The notes under the pieces: generated by a model
What the model was told of the DNA's origin: nothing
The model's database searches: none
What the model saw: the letters and a program-made list of their open reading frames with translations, nothing else
Made by a program: the position numbers and the translations under genes
In this document: positions 16,678 to 26,136 of the stretch, piece by piece
Numbering within the stretch: the stretch's first letter is position 1
Layout of the letters: each line of letters opens with the position of its first letter
NCBI RefSeq assembly: GCF_010367435.1
Contig: NZ_WJWY01000004.1
Location: 32,288 to 96,287, forward strand
Direction of reading: 5' to 3'
Origin: Fusobacterium sp. IOR10
Lineage (GTDB): Bacteria; Fusobacteriota; Fusobacteriia; Fusobacteriales; Fusobacteriaceae
DNA: 64,000 nucleotides

Positions 16678-16751
16678 AATCATCTAACTATAAGACATTT
16701 TGAATTATATCATATTTTCCTGTATTTCAACATTGTTTATTAAATCATTTT

Positions 16752-16785
16752 CAATGTTGGAAAAATGTTGGCATTTCCAACATTG
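16752..16785. repeat. Candidate integrase arm-type sites, left end
   Basis: CAATGTTGGAAA (16752-16763) and TTTCCAACATTG (16774-16785) form an inverted repeat, and between them lies AATGTTGGCA. The 14-mer AAAAATGTTGGCAT at 16761-16774 recurs in the same orientation at 48414-48427 by the right end. Shared motifs near both ends, inside the core sites, are what arm-binding tyrosine integrases use. Most of 16786-17040 holds nothing else I can identify. Confidence 0.6.
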
Positions 16786-17048
16786 AACCTCTACATATTA
16801 ATGAAGCAACTCGCAAAAATATTTTAATATATTATACTCTTTAAAAACATTCTAATATTATTGTTGGCTGCCCAGCATCAATATATAGGTACTGCCATTT
16901 CCCCTTTGTTTGCAAACATTTGTTTTTTAATATTTAGATTATATCATATAATTTTAATTTTTTTTATTAAATTATTTTTAGCATTCTACTTCAATATTAT
17001 CGCCTTATACTATTTCCTAGATTTTTTTGATTATTCTTTATTTTGTAA

Positions 17049-17077
17049 TTGTTTTTATTTATCAAAAGGAGTATAAT
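17049..17077 (+). promoter_or_regulatory. Promoter of the DUF3892-like gene
   Basis: TTGTTT at 17049-17054 and TATAAT at 17072-17077 have a 17-bp spacer. It drives a plus-strand gene isolated from the surrounding minus-strand late genes. Confidence 0.65.
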
Positions 17078-17116
17078 TCAATTTGAGATATTTGTATTTT
17101 TGATGAGGTGATAATT

Positions 17117-17323
17117 ATGAAAAAAATAAACGTAATAGAAGAAACATCTACTGGAAGAAATAAAACATTTAAAGATTTAACTACTGGAACAATTATGACA
17201 AGAGCACAATTTGTTAAGAAAATTGAACAAGAGAATTATCCAGATTATCATGTGAGATTAATTGATGGAATAAAAACACCTGTTTCTAATCCTAACGGAA
17301 ATGATAAAGATAATTTAGGGTAA
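17117..17323 (+). CDS. Small DUF3892-like protein, prophage cargo
   Basis: A 68-residue protein beginning MKKINVIEE. The body LTTGTIMTRAQFVKKIE followed by a C-terminal VSNPNGNDKDNLG resembles short DUF3892 proteins, whose function is unknown. ATG 17117 is preferred over GTG 17108 because GAGGTG lies 6 bases upstream. It has its own promoter and terminator and is oriented against the lysis genes, typical of a lysogeny-expressed cargo gene. Family match is tentative. Confidence 0.65.
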   Translation: MKKINVIEETSTGRNKTFKDLTTGTIMTRAQFVKKIEQENYPDYHVRLIDGIKTPVSNPNGNDKDNLG

Positions 17324-17463
17324 TTTAATTTTTTTTTATACAAATATCTCACTTAAATTATCAATATCATCAATACATATTTCCTTTATATTTCACATCA
17401 TTAAATGTTAATAGTTTTTATTTTCTTAAATTATATAACATAATTTATATAAAAGTCAATATT

Positions 17464-17497
17464 AAAAAGAGTTAGGAAATTAATCCTAACTCTTTTT
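17464..17497. terminator. Bidirectional terminator at the left end of the late region
   Basis: Arms AAAAAGAGTTAGGA and TCCTAACTCTTTTT around six bases. It overlaps the stop codon of the minus-strand gene at 17496 and also follows the DUF3892-like gene. Confidence 0.85.
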
Positions 17498-17801
17498 AGT
17501 ATTTATCATGCTTAAATATTTCTAAAATATTTTGATTTAGATCCTTCAGTTGAGATTCTATTGAATTCATTTTATTAAATAAAATATTATTATCATCTCT
17601 TCTCTGATTCTTTAAAAACTCTATTTCTTTTTCATAAAGAATTTTATCTACTTTCTTTTCTAATTCACAAGATATTTCACTTAATTCTTTTTTTGTAGCT
17701 TTCTTATTAACTTCTTGCATTATATATTTGTGATAGCCTATTAAAGAAGATAGTATACTTATAAAAATTGTAAATCCAAATTTTATATACTGTAAGTTCA
17801 T
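17496..17801 (-). CDS. Membrane-anchored coiled-coil protein of the lysis cassette
   Basis: A 101-residue protein with one N-terminal membrane helix (about 8-24) followed by a lysine/glutamate-rich coiled coil. Position after holin and endolysin, and this architecture, fit an inner-membrane spanin or a hemolysin XhlA-like accessory. The host has an outer membrane, which makes a spanin role plausible. I see no matching outer-membrane spanin gene. Function is inferred from location. Confidence 0.6.
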   Translation of the reverse strand: MNLQYIKFGFTIFISILSSLIGYHKYIMQEVNKKATKKELSEISCELEKKVDKILYEKEIEFLKNQRRDDNNILFNKMNSIESQLKDLNQNILEIFKHDKY

Positions 17802-17810
17802 AGATCCCCC

Positions 17811-18158
17811 TTATTTTTTAGAAAATTTTGAAATTGTTTTCTTACTGAAAAGGAAAGCCACGAACCACTTGCAAAATTCAATTAAACGATCATCAATAGG
17901 TATAATTGGTGCTTCTTTTCCTAGAACACTAAAGAAAAAATCACTTAAAAAAACTAAAAAAAACATGAACAGTAAAGCTAACAAGAAACAAGGAAGTACA
18001 AATGGGATTGTCTTATTGATTTTCTCTATATAATCTCCTTTTCCTTTTAAACTTTCTATTTCTAACTTTTTCATTTCTTTTTCAAATTCTAGTTTTGCAT
18101 TTTTATCAGGAATAAATTTATTTGCCATATTTAAAATGTTATCTATTAATGGGATCAT
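17811..18158 (-). CDS. Phage holin-like membrane protein
   Basis: A 115-residue protein with an amphipathic N-terminus, membrane segments at about 49-75 and 96-108, and a short lysine-rich tail (SKKTISKFSKK). It lies 11 bp after the endolysin gene, the classic holin position. It probably forms the inner-membrane lesions that start lysis. Similar to 3TM phage holins in layout; sequence match is weak by eye. Confidence 0.65.
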   Translation of the reverse strand: MIPLIDNILNMANKFIPDKNAKLEFEKEMKKLEIESLKGKGDYIEKINKTIPFVLPCFLLALLFMFFLVFLSDFFFSVLGKEAPIIPIDDRLIEFCKWFVAFLFSKKTISKFSKK

Positions 18159-18169
18159 CTCTTCCTCCT

Positions 18170-18586
18170 TTAACTTCTTTTTTGAAAGTGTGGGTAATCT
18201 TTAAAGCTTTTCCAATCTCCACCCCACTCTATATTACGTTTCTTCATTAAAGCTCTGACTTGCTTATCTACTAATTCTTTGGATAAATGAATATCCCAAT
18301 TTATTCTCCTATTAATTAATATTACAATATCAGCTGCATATCCATATCCATCTTTTTTTATTTGATGTTTTGACTTGAATCTGTAGCCGTCACAATTTGT
18401 AACTTTTTTCCCAGGAAGAGTTCTTCCTTTTTGATAAAGTTTATTTTGATATTTTGCTGTTCTTGTTCCACATGTGACTATAAAATCATATCTTGATATT
18501 TTTATTAATTCATTTAAAAATAAAATCACATCTGGATGCAATCCTCTCATATTTCTCTTACTTCTTCTTGAAAATCTATAACTCAT
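18170..18586 (-). CDS. Endolysin, M15 family peptidase (VanY/T5 endolysin-like)
   Basis: About 138 residues with the zinc-peptidase motifs of the M15 family: TCGTRTAKYQNKLYQKGRT, then SKHQIKKDGYGYAADI (first His and Asp ligands) and IEWGGDWKSFKDYPHFQ (final Trp-Gly-Gly and His). Such endolysins cleave the peptide stems of murein. Two adjacent ATG codons follow AGAGGTGG; the second (18586) has better spacing. Confidence 0.9.
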   Translation of the reverse strand: MSYRFSRRSKRNMRGLHPDVILFLNELIKISRYDFIVTCGTRTAKYQNKLYQKGRTLPGKKVTNCDGYRFKSKHQIKKDGYGYAADIVILINRRINWDIHLSKELVDKQVRALMKKRNIEWGGDWKSFKDYPHFQKRS

Positions 18587-18675
18587 CATTCCACCTCTTT
18601 TTAGTTTAAAAAATTATTTGTTATAGTCTTTAATTTAGCGCTATAAAGCTTTTAAAAGCAATGCTCTTGTATTCA

Positions 18676-19278
18676 CTAGTTAATGAAATATCTGATTTTT
18701 TCTGGAATATTTGGATATAAATTTTCTATACTAATATCTAATGTTTTATAGATTTCTGGGATATCTAACCATTTTTTTCTAAAATCATCTCTTTCTATTT
18801 TTTCTTTTTCTTTTTCAGCTACATCTCCTCTTAGTACAGATTTATCATATTTATCCATTGCATTAAATATTATTTTTCTATCATTCCTAGATTTTTCTAT
18901 TTCACTTTCTATAGTTATACTTTTTTCATTTATAAAATCTTGCCTTGTTTTGTTAACTATTTTTTCATTTTCTATTTTTTGTGAATAAATATCATAAGAC
19001 ACTATTTTACCTTCTATTAATATTTCATTTGTAGCTAGTTCTCTATCTCCTCTTTTTAATTTTTCTTCTTCTGTTGCTTCTCTTATCATATTAGAATTCT
19101 CATCATATGTTAGAAAATTAGGAATATCTCCTTCAAAAATAATTTTTGAAGGGTTTTCTTTTTTTAATTTTTCTATAAAACTATTTCTTTCAGTTTCTTC
19201 TATATTGTAACTTGCATTTACGCAAGCATATCCTTGTTTAGCTATTTCTTTATCCAATACATGTATTTTTATTTTCAT
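18676..19278 (-). CDS. Tail-fibre-associated protein (assembly chaperone-like)
   Basis: About 200 residues, highly charged, directly after the tail fibre gene. The pattern, an N-terminal beta-rich part with a loop such as NFLTYDENSNMIREATEEEK followed by a long charged helical region, resembles tail-fibre assembly proteins of Xkd-type phages. ATG 19278 follows AGGAGATT; the longer frame to 19317 would overlap the fibre gene. Not assigned to a named family. Confidence 0.6.
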   Translation of the reverse strand: MKIKIHVLDKEIAKQGYACVNASYNIEETERNSFIEKLKKENPSKIIFEGDIPNFLTYDENSNMIREATEEEKLKRGDRELATNEILIEGKIVSYDIYSQKIENEKIVNKTRQDFINEKSITIESEIEKSRNDRKIIFNAMDKYDKSVLRGDVAEKEKEKIERDDFRKKWLDIPEIYKTLDISIENLYPNIPEKIRYFIN

Positions 19279-19298
19279 AATGTAATCTCCTTTTAATT

Positions 19299-20243
19299 TT
19301 AACTTAATCTTCTCCATAAATGTAAAGTAATGTAACTTGGCTCTATGTTAAATGGTGTTCCACTACCTGAATAACCAATAGAAATGCTAGGTCGGGCTGA
19401 AGTAGTTACTCCAGACCAACTATTAGATGCTTTAAAATTAACAGTATATCCATAATCTGGACCTCCACCATTTCCGTTTCTATTACTTTTGCTTACACTA
19501 AATGCACCATTACCGCTAATCCCACTTCCATTAATGGCTTCTACACCTGTCAATCGACCCTTTATATCCATAGTTCCTTTGCTATGTGTGTGAGCTGACT
19601 GACTAGCTGTATGCTTATGTTTTGGCATATTAGAAACAGATAAAGTTTTAGTATTACTTCCACCAGTTTGGCTAGATGTACTACCAGTTGCCGTTTTGAT
19701 GTATTTTCCTTCTATCTTTTTCCAAGTTGTATTAAGATATAATTGAGCTGGATTAGTAGGAACATCTAATAAAATACAACTTCCTATTGGTGGGATAGAA
19801 TCCTTCCCTTATAAAGTTCCATCACTTTTAATTACTAAGTTTTTACCTATTTTAATTCCACCAATAACAGAAGTTGTTGCTTTTATTAAAGAATAAGGAT
19901 TTTTTCCTTCTAAAGTTCCATCACTTTTAATTACTAAATTTTTACCTATTTTAACTCTTCCTAATGTAGTTGAATTTGCTTTCTTTACAACCTCGTCATT
20001 TACTTCTTTTAAAGCTTTTGCTGATATTGCTGTATTAGAATCATCTAAATCATTTCTATCTGTTATTTCTAGATTAAAGCCTGATTTCTTATCAATTTTA
20101 GGTTCTTTTTCATCTATTTTATCTGATTGAGTATGTAACAAATTATCTATTGAATCAAAGTTATTGTTAATATTTTTTTCAACATCAACATATTCCTTCC
20201 ATCCAGCCTTTAAAAATCCATAATATTTTGTAAGTACTCCCAT
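19299..20243 (-). pseudogene. Tail fibre/collar protein gene interrupted by one nonsense codon
   Basis: From ATG 20243 (after AGGAGGG) the frame runs to TAA at 19809-19811, then continues in the same frame to 19299. The two parts together give 313 residues. The N-terminus (GVLTKYYGFLKAGWKEYVD) attaches to the baseplate. The repeat KIGKNLVIKSDGTL occurs twice: the first copy continues EGKN (codon GAA), the second reads stop-GKD (codon TAA), so a single G-to-T change explains the break. The C-terminal part has a collar domain with MPKHKHTASQSAHTHS and ends LHLWRRLS. Confidence 0.85.
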
Positions 20244-20791
20244 TAAACACCCTCCTTTTCTTTTAATTCTTTCCATGTAAATTTATAACAATGTTCCCAT
20301 GTTTTTTTTGATTCTTTCAACATTCCCCATGTTCTATAGATTATTCTAAATTTAATAGGTAAATGTGCTGGCTTAGCTTCTTCAATTGCAAATTTTAAAG
20401 TTTCAAGATTATAAGGAATCCCAACTATTGAGACAAATATAATATTTATCACTGCATCTGTAAAACATACTGTAACATTTCCATTTCTCCATGAATTAGC
20501 TATTTTTTGAAGTAAATCTAAATCACATTTACCTGCTATTTTCCATCTACCTGATATTTCTTCTCTTTTGTCTTCAATATTAATAGCTTGAGTTTTATAT
20601 GCTAATTCATTTTCCATTGTAGCTATTCCAAATAATGACATTGTATCAAAATTTCTTTCTCTATCTAATTGATCCACTTTTTCATTTAAAATATCTAATT
20701 TATTTCCTGCACTTAAAAAAATTTCTTTTATATATTCATCTTTTCTAAACATTTTATGTATATTATTTTTTAAAGTATTGTAATTATTCAT
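20243..20791 (-). CDS. XkdU/YmfQ-like baseplate protein (DUF2313)
   Basis: About 182 residues, the protein that usually follows the baseplate J gene in PBSX/Mu-type tails and caps the wedge near the fibre. ATG 20791 overlaps the J stop (ATGAATAA); the in-frame ATG further upstream would overlap J by 40 bp. The stop overlaps the fibre start (TAATG). Family placement rests on gene order and segments such as CFTDAVINIIFVSIVGIPYN and EAKPAHLPIKF. Confidence 0.75.
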   Translation of the reverse strand: MNNYNTLKNNIHKMFRKDEYIKEIFLSAGNKLDILNEKVDQLDRERNFDTMSLFGIATMENELAYKTQAINIEDKREEISGRWKIAGKCDLDLLQKIANSWRNGNVTVCFTDAVINIIFVSIVGIPYNLETLKFAIEEAKPAHLPIKFRIIYRTWGMLKESKKTWEHCYKFTWKELKEKEGV

Positions 20792-21851
20792 TAATAACCA
20801 CACTTCCCAAAACTGCAACTTCATTTTCTAGAATTGAAATATTCCCCATTTCTCCATTTATTTTAAAAACTTCCCAATCAGAAACTCCTGGAACAGATAA
20901 AATAAAACTTGAAAGTAAAGCATAAGAAACATAATCTTTTTGAAAAGCAATTGATTTTAAATAATTTTTAATAGTTTTTTCTATTTGTGGTTTAATTTGT
21001 GAAATATCAGTGTTTTCTAATATTAAACTTAAAGTTATATTAACTTCTTTAGCTATTGCATTTTCTACAGTACAATAGGCACCTATTGGAGCTTGCCCTG
21101 CCCCGGCACCCTCAATATTAGGATCTATATAATTTTGAACTTTACTTTTTAATTCTTCAGTTCCTGGAACTTTATTATCATCTATTATTAATACTTTTAC
21201 AGTATTATTCCCATTCCAAAGAGGGAAAACTCTTGCATCTCCAACCCCTTCAACTTCTCTTGCCCACTGCAAATAATGATATATATTTCCTGAAGTAGCT
21301 GGTTTCTGGACTTCAATAAGATATCTTTCCCTTAAAGAATCATCTGTTTCTTCATCATATCCATCATGAGTTTGTTTAGTATTTGTAATAGAAGTTATAC
21401 CAGGTATTGAAATAGGGATTAAAGTTATTGAATTAGCTCCTACATTTTCAATAGTTCCTGGAGTAACTGATTTTATATTTATTTCTCCAGCATTTATTAT
21501 TTCCTTGTTTTCAATACTTTCAAATCTAGCTCCATTTTCAGTTTCAAAAATATCTCCTATTTTTATAGCTGCTGTTCCTGTAATTGTTAAAGTTCCTAAA
21601 GCATTTACTGCTTTTTTTCTTTTGACTCCTCTTCTTTGAAAAGTATATTTTGATAATTCTGAACCATCCAAGTTATAAATATCTAATTTGTTATAAACTT
21701 CTTTTATTTTTTCTTGCAATTTAGCATCTTCTATTGCTTGCGATTTAGTTAAATCATAGGTAAAAGTTCCTGGTATTTTTAAATAATCACCTGATATTGT
21801 ACTTAGCATTTCTTCATGGACTTCTTCAGTTGTTTGAGCTTTATATTCCAC
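20784..21851 (-). CDS. Baseplate J-like protein (XkdT)
   Basis: A 355-residue protein with the baseplate J pattern: N-terminal YDLTKSQAIEDAKLQEKI, beta-rich middle (TPGTIENVGANSITL), DGYDEETDDSLRERYL, and C-terminal SVPGVSDWEVFKINGE. J proteins form the wedges of contractile tail baseplates. It overlaps the upstream gene by one base, so the baseplate genes are translationally coupled. Confidence 0.9.
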   Translation of the reverse strand: MEYKAQTTEEVHEEMLSTISGDYLKIPGTFTYDLTKSQAIEDAKLQEKIKEVYNKLDIYNLDGSELSKYTFQRRGVKRKKAVNALGTLTITGTAAIKIGDIFETENGARFESIENKEIINAGEINIKSVTPGTIENVGANSITLIPISIPGITSITNTKQTHDGYDEETDDSLRERYLIEVQKPATSGNIYHYLQWAREVEGVGDARVFPLWNGNNTVKVLIIDDNKVPGTEELKSKVQNYIDPNIEGAGAGQAPIGAYCTVENAIAKEVNITLSLILENTDISQIKPQIEKTIKNYLKSIAFQKDYVSYALLSSFILSVPGVSDWEVFKINGEMGNISILENEVAVLGSVVINE

Positions 21852-22291
21852 TAAAAGATCACCTCACTTTCTACTTCTTCATTATCTATTTTTACAGTCA
21901 TATTTATTTTTAATTCATTAAAATTATTAGTTATATCTATATTTTCTACTGATTCTATATTTTCATTAAGAGAGCATTTCTCTATTAATTCTCTTTTTAA
22001 TTCAGAAATAATAAAAGGTGAAGTTATAAATTGATGCCCTATCAAATTATATAAATTTGTCATTCCAAATTCTGTTCCTTTGTAAACATTATATTTTTCT
22101 GTTTCAGTTTTAATTAAAATAAGTAACCATTGCTTGACCTGTTGAACTTTATTAGTAATAATATTCTTTCCGTCTTTAATTACAATTTTATTTTCTTTAA
22201 CATCCCAAAGGATATCTTTATATTTCTTGTTAATATCGATATTTTTTTCTTCTTGAATTTTTCCAACTTTTATATTCGGTAGAATACTCAT
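21851..22291 (-). CDS. XkdS-like baseplate protein (DUF2634)
   Basis: 146 residues with a region fitting gp25-like/DUF2634 baseplate proteins: VQQVKQWLLILIKTETEKYNV, then GTEFGMTNLYNL. These link the hub to the wedge. Ends of the gene overlap both neighbours by 1 and 4 bases. Confidence 0.82.
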   Translation of the reverse strand: MSILPNIKVGKIQEEKNIDINKKYKDILWDVKENKIVIKDGKNIITNKVQQVKQWLLILIKTETEKYNVYKGTEFGMTNLYNLIGHQFITSPFIISELKRELIEKCSLNENIESVENIDITNNFNELKINMTVKIDNEEVESEVIF

Positions 22292-22716
22292 TCTTCACCT
22301 CCTAATTTCACTATTTTATAATCAATAAAATATTTTTGACCATATGTTGGTGATAATTTTACTAAATCACCATTTTTTAGTGTATCAGTATTAATAAACG
22401 TTCCACTGGCTTCATAAGTTCCTGAACCGCTTATCTTAGAATGCTTATGAGCATGATTAGCTGCAATTTGGTTGCTAGTAGTTGTATTTATATCAATTTT
22501 ATCTAAGGATCCGCTTAATTTATAAGCTCGAGTATAATCATTCATTAATCTATAATTTATATAAAGTTGATTAGGTTCTAATGTTATTATCCCACCTGAA
22601 ATAGTTATTCTTAGCCCTGGTGGTGGAGAAATTACTTTCCCAACTATTGGAAAATCTTGACTTATATTTTCTCGTTCCTTGAATATTTTTGTCATTTTTA
22701 TTTGATTGTCTTTCAT
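22288..22716 (-). CDS. XkdR-like baseplate protein (DUF2577)
   Basis: 142 residues, beta-rich, with SPPPGLRITISGG near the middle and a late GDLVKLSPTYGQKYFIDYKI, matching the DUF2577 group encoded between XkdQ and XkdS in PBSX-type phages. Likely baseplate component. Confidence 0.75.
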   Translation of the reverse strand: MKDNQIKMTKIFKERENISQDFPIVGKVISPPPGLRITISGGIITLEPNQLYINYRLMNDYTRAYKLSGSLDKIDINTTTSNQIAANHAHKHSKISGSGTYEASGTFINTDTLKNGDLVKLSPTYGQKYFIDYKIVKLGGEE

Positions 22717-23630
22717 ATTTTCTCCAATTTTAAATCTGCTATATCTTGATTTTTTAAATATTTATGAGTACATGATTTTATTAGAAATTCTTCATTATCC
22801 ATTTCTATAATTCTCCCACTTCTGATTTCGTGACTTCCGAATACTGATATAGATACTTCTCCATGAATTTTATTTAATTTTTTTAAAGTATTTGATGCTA
22901 TATTCCTAGCTTTTGAAACGTCAGCAGGATCTATTTGAATAATTTCTTGCAATTTACCATATTTTTTTTGTGAATTTTTATTTTCTAATTTTGCAATTGT
23001 TTCAATATTATCTTCATTATTAGATGTGACTATAACTGAATTTCTTAGTTCTACAATATTTTCTTCTTTAGAATAATTAAGAAATTCATTATATAAAGGT
23101 TTTACTTTAATTTTTTTATATTTTATTAAATTAAACTTTTGACCTTCTAATTCTAAAAAATACTTTTCAGATAATTCTTGTTCAACTTTAACTAAAATAT
23201 CATTTATAATATAAGCTAAGGTTTTATCTTTATATATTTTTGTTATAGAAGTATTTAAAGCTGCCCAATCATTAGTTTCTAATCCTACTTTTTTTAGTAA
23301 CTGTTTTATGCACTCTGAAGCAGGAAAATTTTTAAACTGAATTATTATTTTGTTTTTATTTAGATAAAAATAAAAATCTAAACAACTTATCTTTATTCCA
23401 TGATTTTCAGTTTCTTTTTTAACTATAATTCCAAAGAATATATTTTCAAAATTTATTAAATCCCCTGGTGTAATAGTTTCAACAATATCAAAATTTTTAT
23501 CAGTTATATTTCTTGCAACATCAAATTTAAAATTAGCTCCTAAACTATCAATTGAAGTTCCTAAAGTAACATTTCCACAAAAATTAGTAATATTAATTTG
23601 TTTTTCATCTTGAATCAAAATTATATCCAT
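22713..23630 (-). CDS. XkdQ-like tail hub protein
   Basis: 305 residues beginning MDIILIQDEKQINITNFCGN, with repeated beta segments and a late IDPADVSKARNIASNTLKKL and GRIIEMDNEEFLIKS. This fits XkdQ/gpD-type hub proteins at the tail tip. It carries one copy of a 17-bp sequence also found at 29413-29429. Confidence 0.8.
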   Translation of the reverse strand: MDIILIQDEKQINITNFCGNVTLGTSIDSLGANFKFDVARNITDKNFDIVETITPGDLINFENIFFGIIVKKETENHGIKISCLDFYFYLNKNKIIIQFKNFPASECIKQLLKKVGLETNDWAALNTSITKIYKDKTLAYIINDILVKVEQELSEKYFLELEGQKFNLIKYKKIKVKPLYNEFLNYSKEENIVELRNSVIVTSNNEDNIETIAKLENKNSQKKYGKLQEIIQIDPADVSKARNIASNTLKKLNKIHGEVSISVFGSHEIRSGRIIEMDNEEFLIKSCTHKYLKNQDIADLKLEKI

Positions 23631-23635
23631 ATCTA

Positions 23636-24046
23636 CTACCTCATTTTTTTAGGATTAAAGTATTCAGTCATTACTAATGAATATCCGACATCCTTATTTC
23701 TTTTTGAAAAAAATTTAAAAGTATCAATTTTGCATTCCATATTAATTTGTACAACGGTTAATCCCGTTATAACTATTCTTAAAACTTTATATCTATTTCT
23801 TTTGAAAAACTCTAAACAAAGCGGAGATAAAAATACATTTCCAGGTAAAAAACTATAATATTTTGAAGGAAAAAAACTATTGATAGTAACTTTTCTTTTT
23901 GAACTATTGCCTGTAATATCTAACACTTGACCTTTTATATTCTCAAAACTTATTTTGTCTAATCCGTCTGAGATATTTATATCAGGTGGGATATAAGGGA
24001 TCCGTAAAATATCCCTTGAATTATTTGTTGACAACCATATTTCCAT
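23636..24046 (-). CDS. Short XkdP-like tail protein without a LysM tail
   Basis: 136 residues. The N-terminal half (IPYIPPDINISDGLDKISFE) matches the start of XkdP-type proteins that sit between tape measure and hub. The PBSX homologue ends with a LysM domain; this one stops at FNPKKMR, so that domain is absent. Gene order supports the assignment. Confidence 0.72.
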   Translation of the reverse strand: MEIWLSTNNSRDILRIPYIPPDINISDGLDKISFENIKGQVLDITGNSSKRKVTINSFFPSKYYSFLPGNVFLSPLCLEFFKRNRYKVLRIVITGLTVVQINMECKIDTFKFFSKRNKDVGYSLVMTEYFNPKKMR

Positions 24047-24049
24047 TTC

Positions 24050-25927
24050 CTATTTCACCCCCACTACGTTTGGAGCATTACTTTCAAATGCTTCCACAAC
24101 TGCTTTTGATACTTTTTCCTTAAAGTCTTCCCAACCGTAAAAATCTCCATTCATATTAATAGTTATGTTAATATTTTTTGATGAATTAGAAACTTGATTT
24201 TTTGAATTAGAGATAGAAGGAATAACTTTATCTTGCATTTTTATTTTTTTTAGCTTTGTAACTTCTTTTTCTTCAATATGTTTAGTCTTTACAATATTAT
24301 TTTTATCAGAAATTTCTTTTTGTATTTTATTGCTTTCATCTTTGGTTATAATAGATTTTTTTTCTGATACTTTTATTTCTGTATTCCCAATTCCTTTTAT
24401 TTTATCTATAATTTTTCCAATTGCTTTAAATGGATTGAATAAAGCTTTCAGTATTTCACAAGTTCCTTTTACAGCCATTTTTATAATTTTCCAAATTCCA
24501 TTAATTAGGTTTCTAAACCATTCAAATTTTTTATATAGAGCAATTACTAAAGGAATTGCCAAAGTAATACCTAAAACTATAAGTCCAAATGGATTTGCTT
24601 CCATAGCTAGGTTTAACATTAGCTGAGCTTCTTTTAGAGCTATTACAGTAGCCTTCCATGCTTTATATGCTTTAACAATTGTATAGATAGTTCCAACTTC
24701 TGCTAACAGAAAGGTTATTTCATCCTGATATTTGATAACCCAGTCCACAACACCTTTTATACTGCTAATCATACTATTAACTGCATTAGTAACTTGAGTC
24801 GCTATTTTGTCAATAGTTCCATCTTCAAGCCATTTATTTAAGACTTCCACAACTTTTTTTAATTGGATTCTTAACTTATCATATAAACTTCCTTGTCTAG
24901 CTGTCCCATCTATTTGCATTCCAATAATTTTAGCTAGTGAGAATTTAGTTACTCCCATAATAGTTGACCATAAACCTTTTACAGATGAAGCTTGTTTAGC
25001 AGCCCCACCCTCAAATTTTTCTCTTAAAAGTTTTTGTAAAACATCTTCTAATTTAGCTCTATCTAAAACTTGGCCTTTTTTATTAAAAACAATACCTTCT
25101 CCACACTCTTTAGCTGCTTTAGCCATTATCATTTCTTTTTTTATTCCAAACTGTGTTAGTCTTTCAAATTGTCCCATTGTTGCATCTACCATTGCTTCAG
25201 TTGCTTGATCTATTGATTTATTTGTAGCCCCTGCCATATCAGCCACGTCAACAAGCCATTTAATTGAGGACATTCCCTGACTTTCCATTTTTGCTGTAGC
25301 TTCAACTACCTCTCCTGTTTCAAATGGAGTATTATTTGCAAATTTAATTGCATTAGCCATTAATTTTCCAGCTTTTTCTGTACTTTTAGTTGCTGTTTCA
25401 AGTTGTAATTTATAGCCTTCTAAATTAAAGGCTTCTTTAAAACCTGTTACAACTCCTAATGTTCCTATAGCTGTTGCCAATGTTGCTATTGTTTTAACTG
25501 CTTTTTTTATAGTTTTAGTAATAGAATTATTTATTGTTGTTCCCATATTTTTTATTTTTTCTCTGGCTGCTTTTACAGCAAGTGAATTTTTTTTAAAAGC
25601 AAATGATAATTTATTCAACTTTTCTTTTGAAGTTTTTAGTTTTAAATTAGTTTCTTGCGATTCCAACTTATATTTTTTTAATGCTATTCTTGCCTTTTTA
25701 ACTTCAAGAGAATTTTTTCCATAAGTTTTTTGTAATTCTCTAATTTTCATTTTTGCATTGTTTATTGTTTCTTGGTGCTTAACAGATACTATTTGAAGTT
25801 TTTCAACTGCTTTCTTAGCTAAGGTTACTTGTTCTTTAGCTTTTTTTATTTTACCAGCTGCAGCTTCCATTGGTTTGGACATTCTATCTTGTAACTTTAG
25901 TATTGTATTGATTACTTTACTACTCAT
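24050..25927 (-). CDS. Tail tape measure protein
   Basis: 625 residues. A long coiled coil (about 1-135) is followed by glycine/alanine-rich and hydrophobic stretches (IGTLGVVTGFKEAFNL, then ANPFGLIVLGITLAIPLVIAL near 440) and a C-terminal NINITINMNGDF segment, the usual tape measure layout. It sets tail length and probably contacts the host membrane. The short size suggests a short tail. Its ATG overlaps the stop of the frameshifted chaperone product. Confidence 0.88.
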   Translation of the reverse strand: MSSKVINTILKLQDRMSKPMEAAAGKIKKAKEQVTLAKKAVEKLQIVSVKHQETINNAKMKIRELQKTYGKNSLEVKKARIALKKYKLESQETNLKLKTSKEKLNKLSFAFKKNSLAVKAAREKIKNMGTTINNSITKTIKKAVKTIATLATAIGTLGVVTGFKEAFNLEGYKLQLETATKSTEKAGKLMANAIKFANNTPFETGEVVEATAKMESQGMSSIKWLVDVADMAGATNKSIDQATEAMVDATMGQFERLTQFGIKKEMIMAKAAKECGEGIVFNKKGQVLDRAKLEDVLQKLLREKFEGGAAKQASSVKGLWSTIMGVTKFSLAKIIGMQIDGTARQGSLYDKLRIQLKKVVEVLNKWLEDGTIDKIATQVTNAVNSMISSIKGVVDWVIKYQDEITFLLAEVGTIYTIVKAYKAWKATVIALKEAQLMLNLAMEANPFGLIVLGITLAIPLVIALYKKFEWFRNLINGIWKIIKMAVKGTCEILKALFNPFKAIGKIIDKIKGIGNTEIKVSEKKSIITKDESNKIQKEISDKNNIVKTKHIEEKEVTKLKKIKMQDKVIPSISNSKNQVSNSSKNINITINMNGDFYGWEDFKEKVSKAVVEAFESNAPNVVGVK

Positions 25928-26136
25928 CTTTCACCTCCTAGAGCCGTTAAAAGATCATTCATTTTTTTATAGTCATAATTAACTTCTTCTTCTTTAATTA
26001 CTTCTAGAGATTCTTTGAAAAATAATTTCTCTTCAAATTTAAGATTTAAAAGATATCCTAATGTAAATCCTTTTTGCAGATAATGAGCTACCCAATATAA
26101 TTTACCTGGTTTTTCATCATCTCTAATTAGTTTTTT
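25924..26136 (-). CDS. -1 frameshift extension of the tail assembly chaperone
   Basis: Shifting by -1 at AAAAAAC (26130-26136) opens a frame of about 68 codons, beginning KKLIRDDEKPGKLYWVAHYL and ending TALGGER before TGA at 25924-25926. It has no good start of its own. This reproduces the chaperone pair of contractile and siphoviral tails, in which a minority long product binds the tape measure. Confidence 0.85.
   Translation of the reverse strand, partial: KKLIRDDEKPGKLYWVAHYLQKGFTLGYLLNLKFEEKLFFKESLEVIKEEEVNYDYKKMNDLLTALGGER

Noticed and set aside
16861..17076. Open frame on the plus strand in the left prophage gap
   Set aside because: It has no ribosome binding site, is composed of runs of Phe/Tyr/Ile expected from AT-rich DNA and overlaps the promoter of the next gene.
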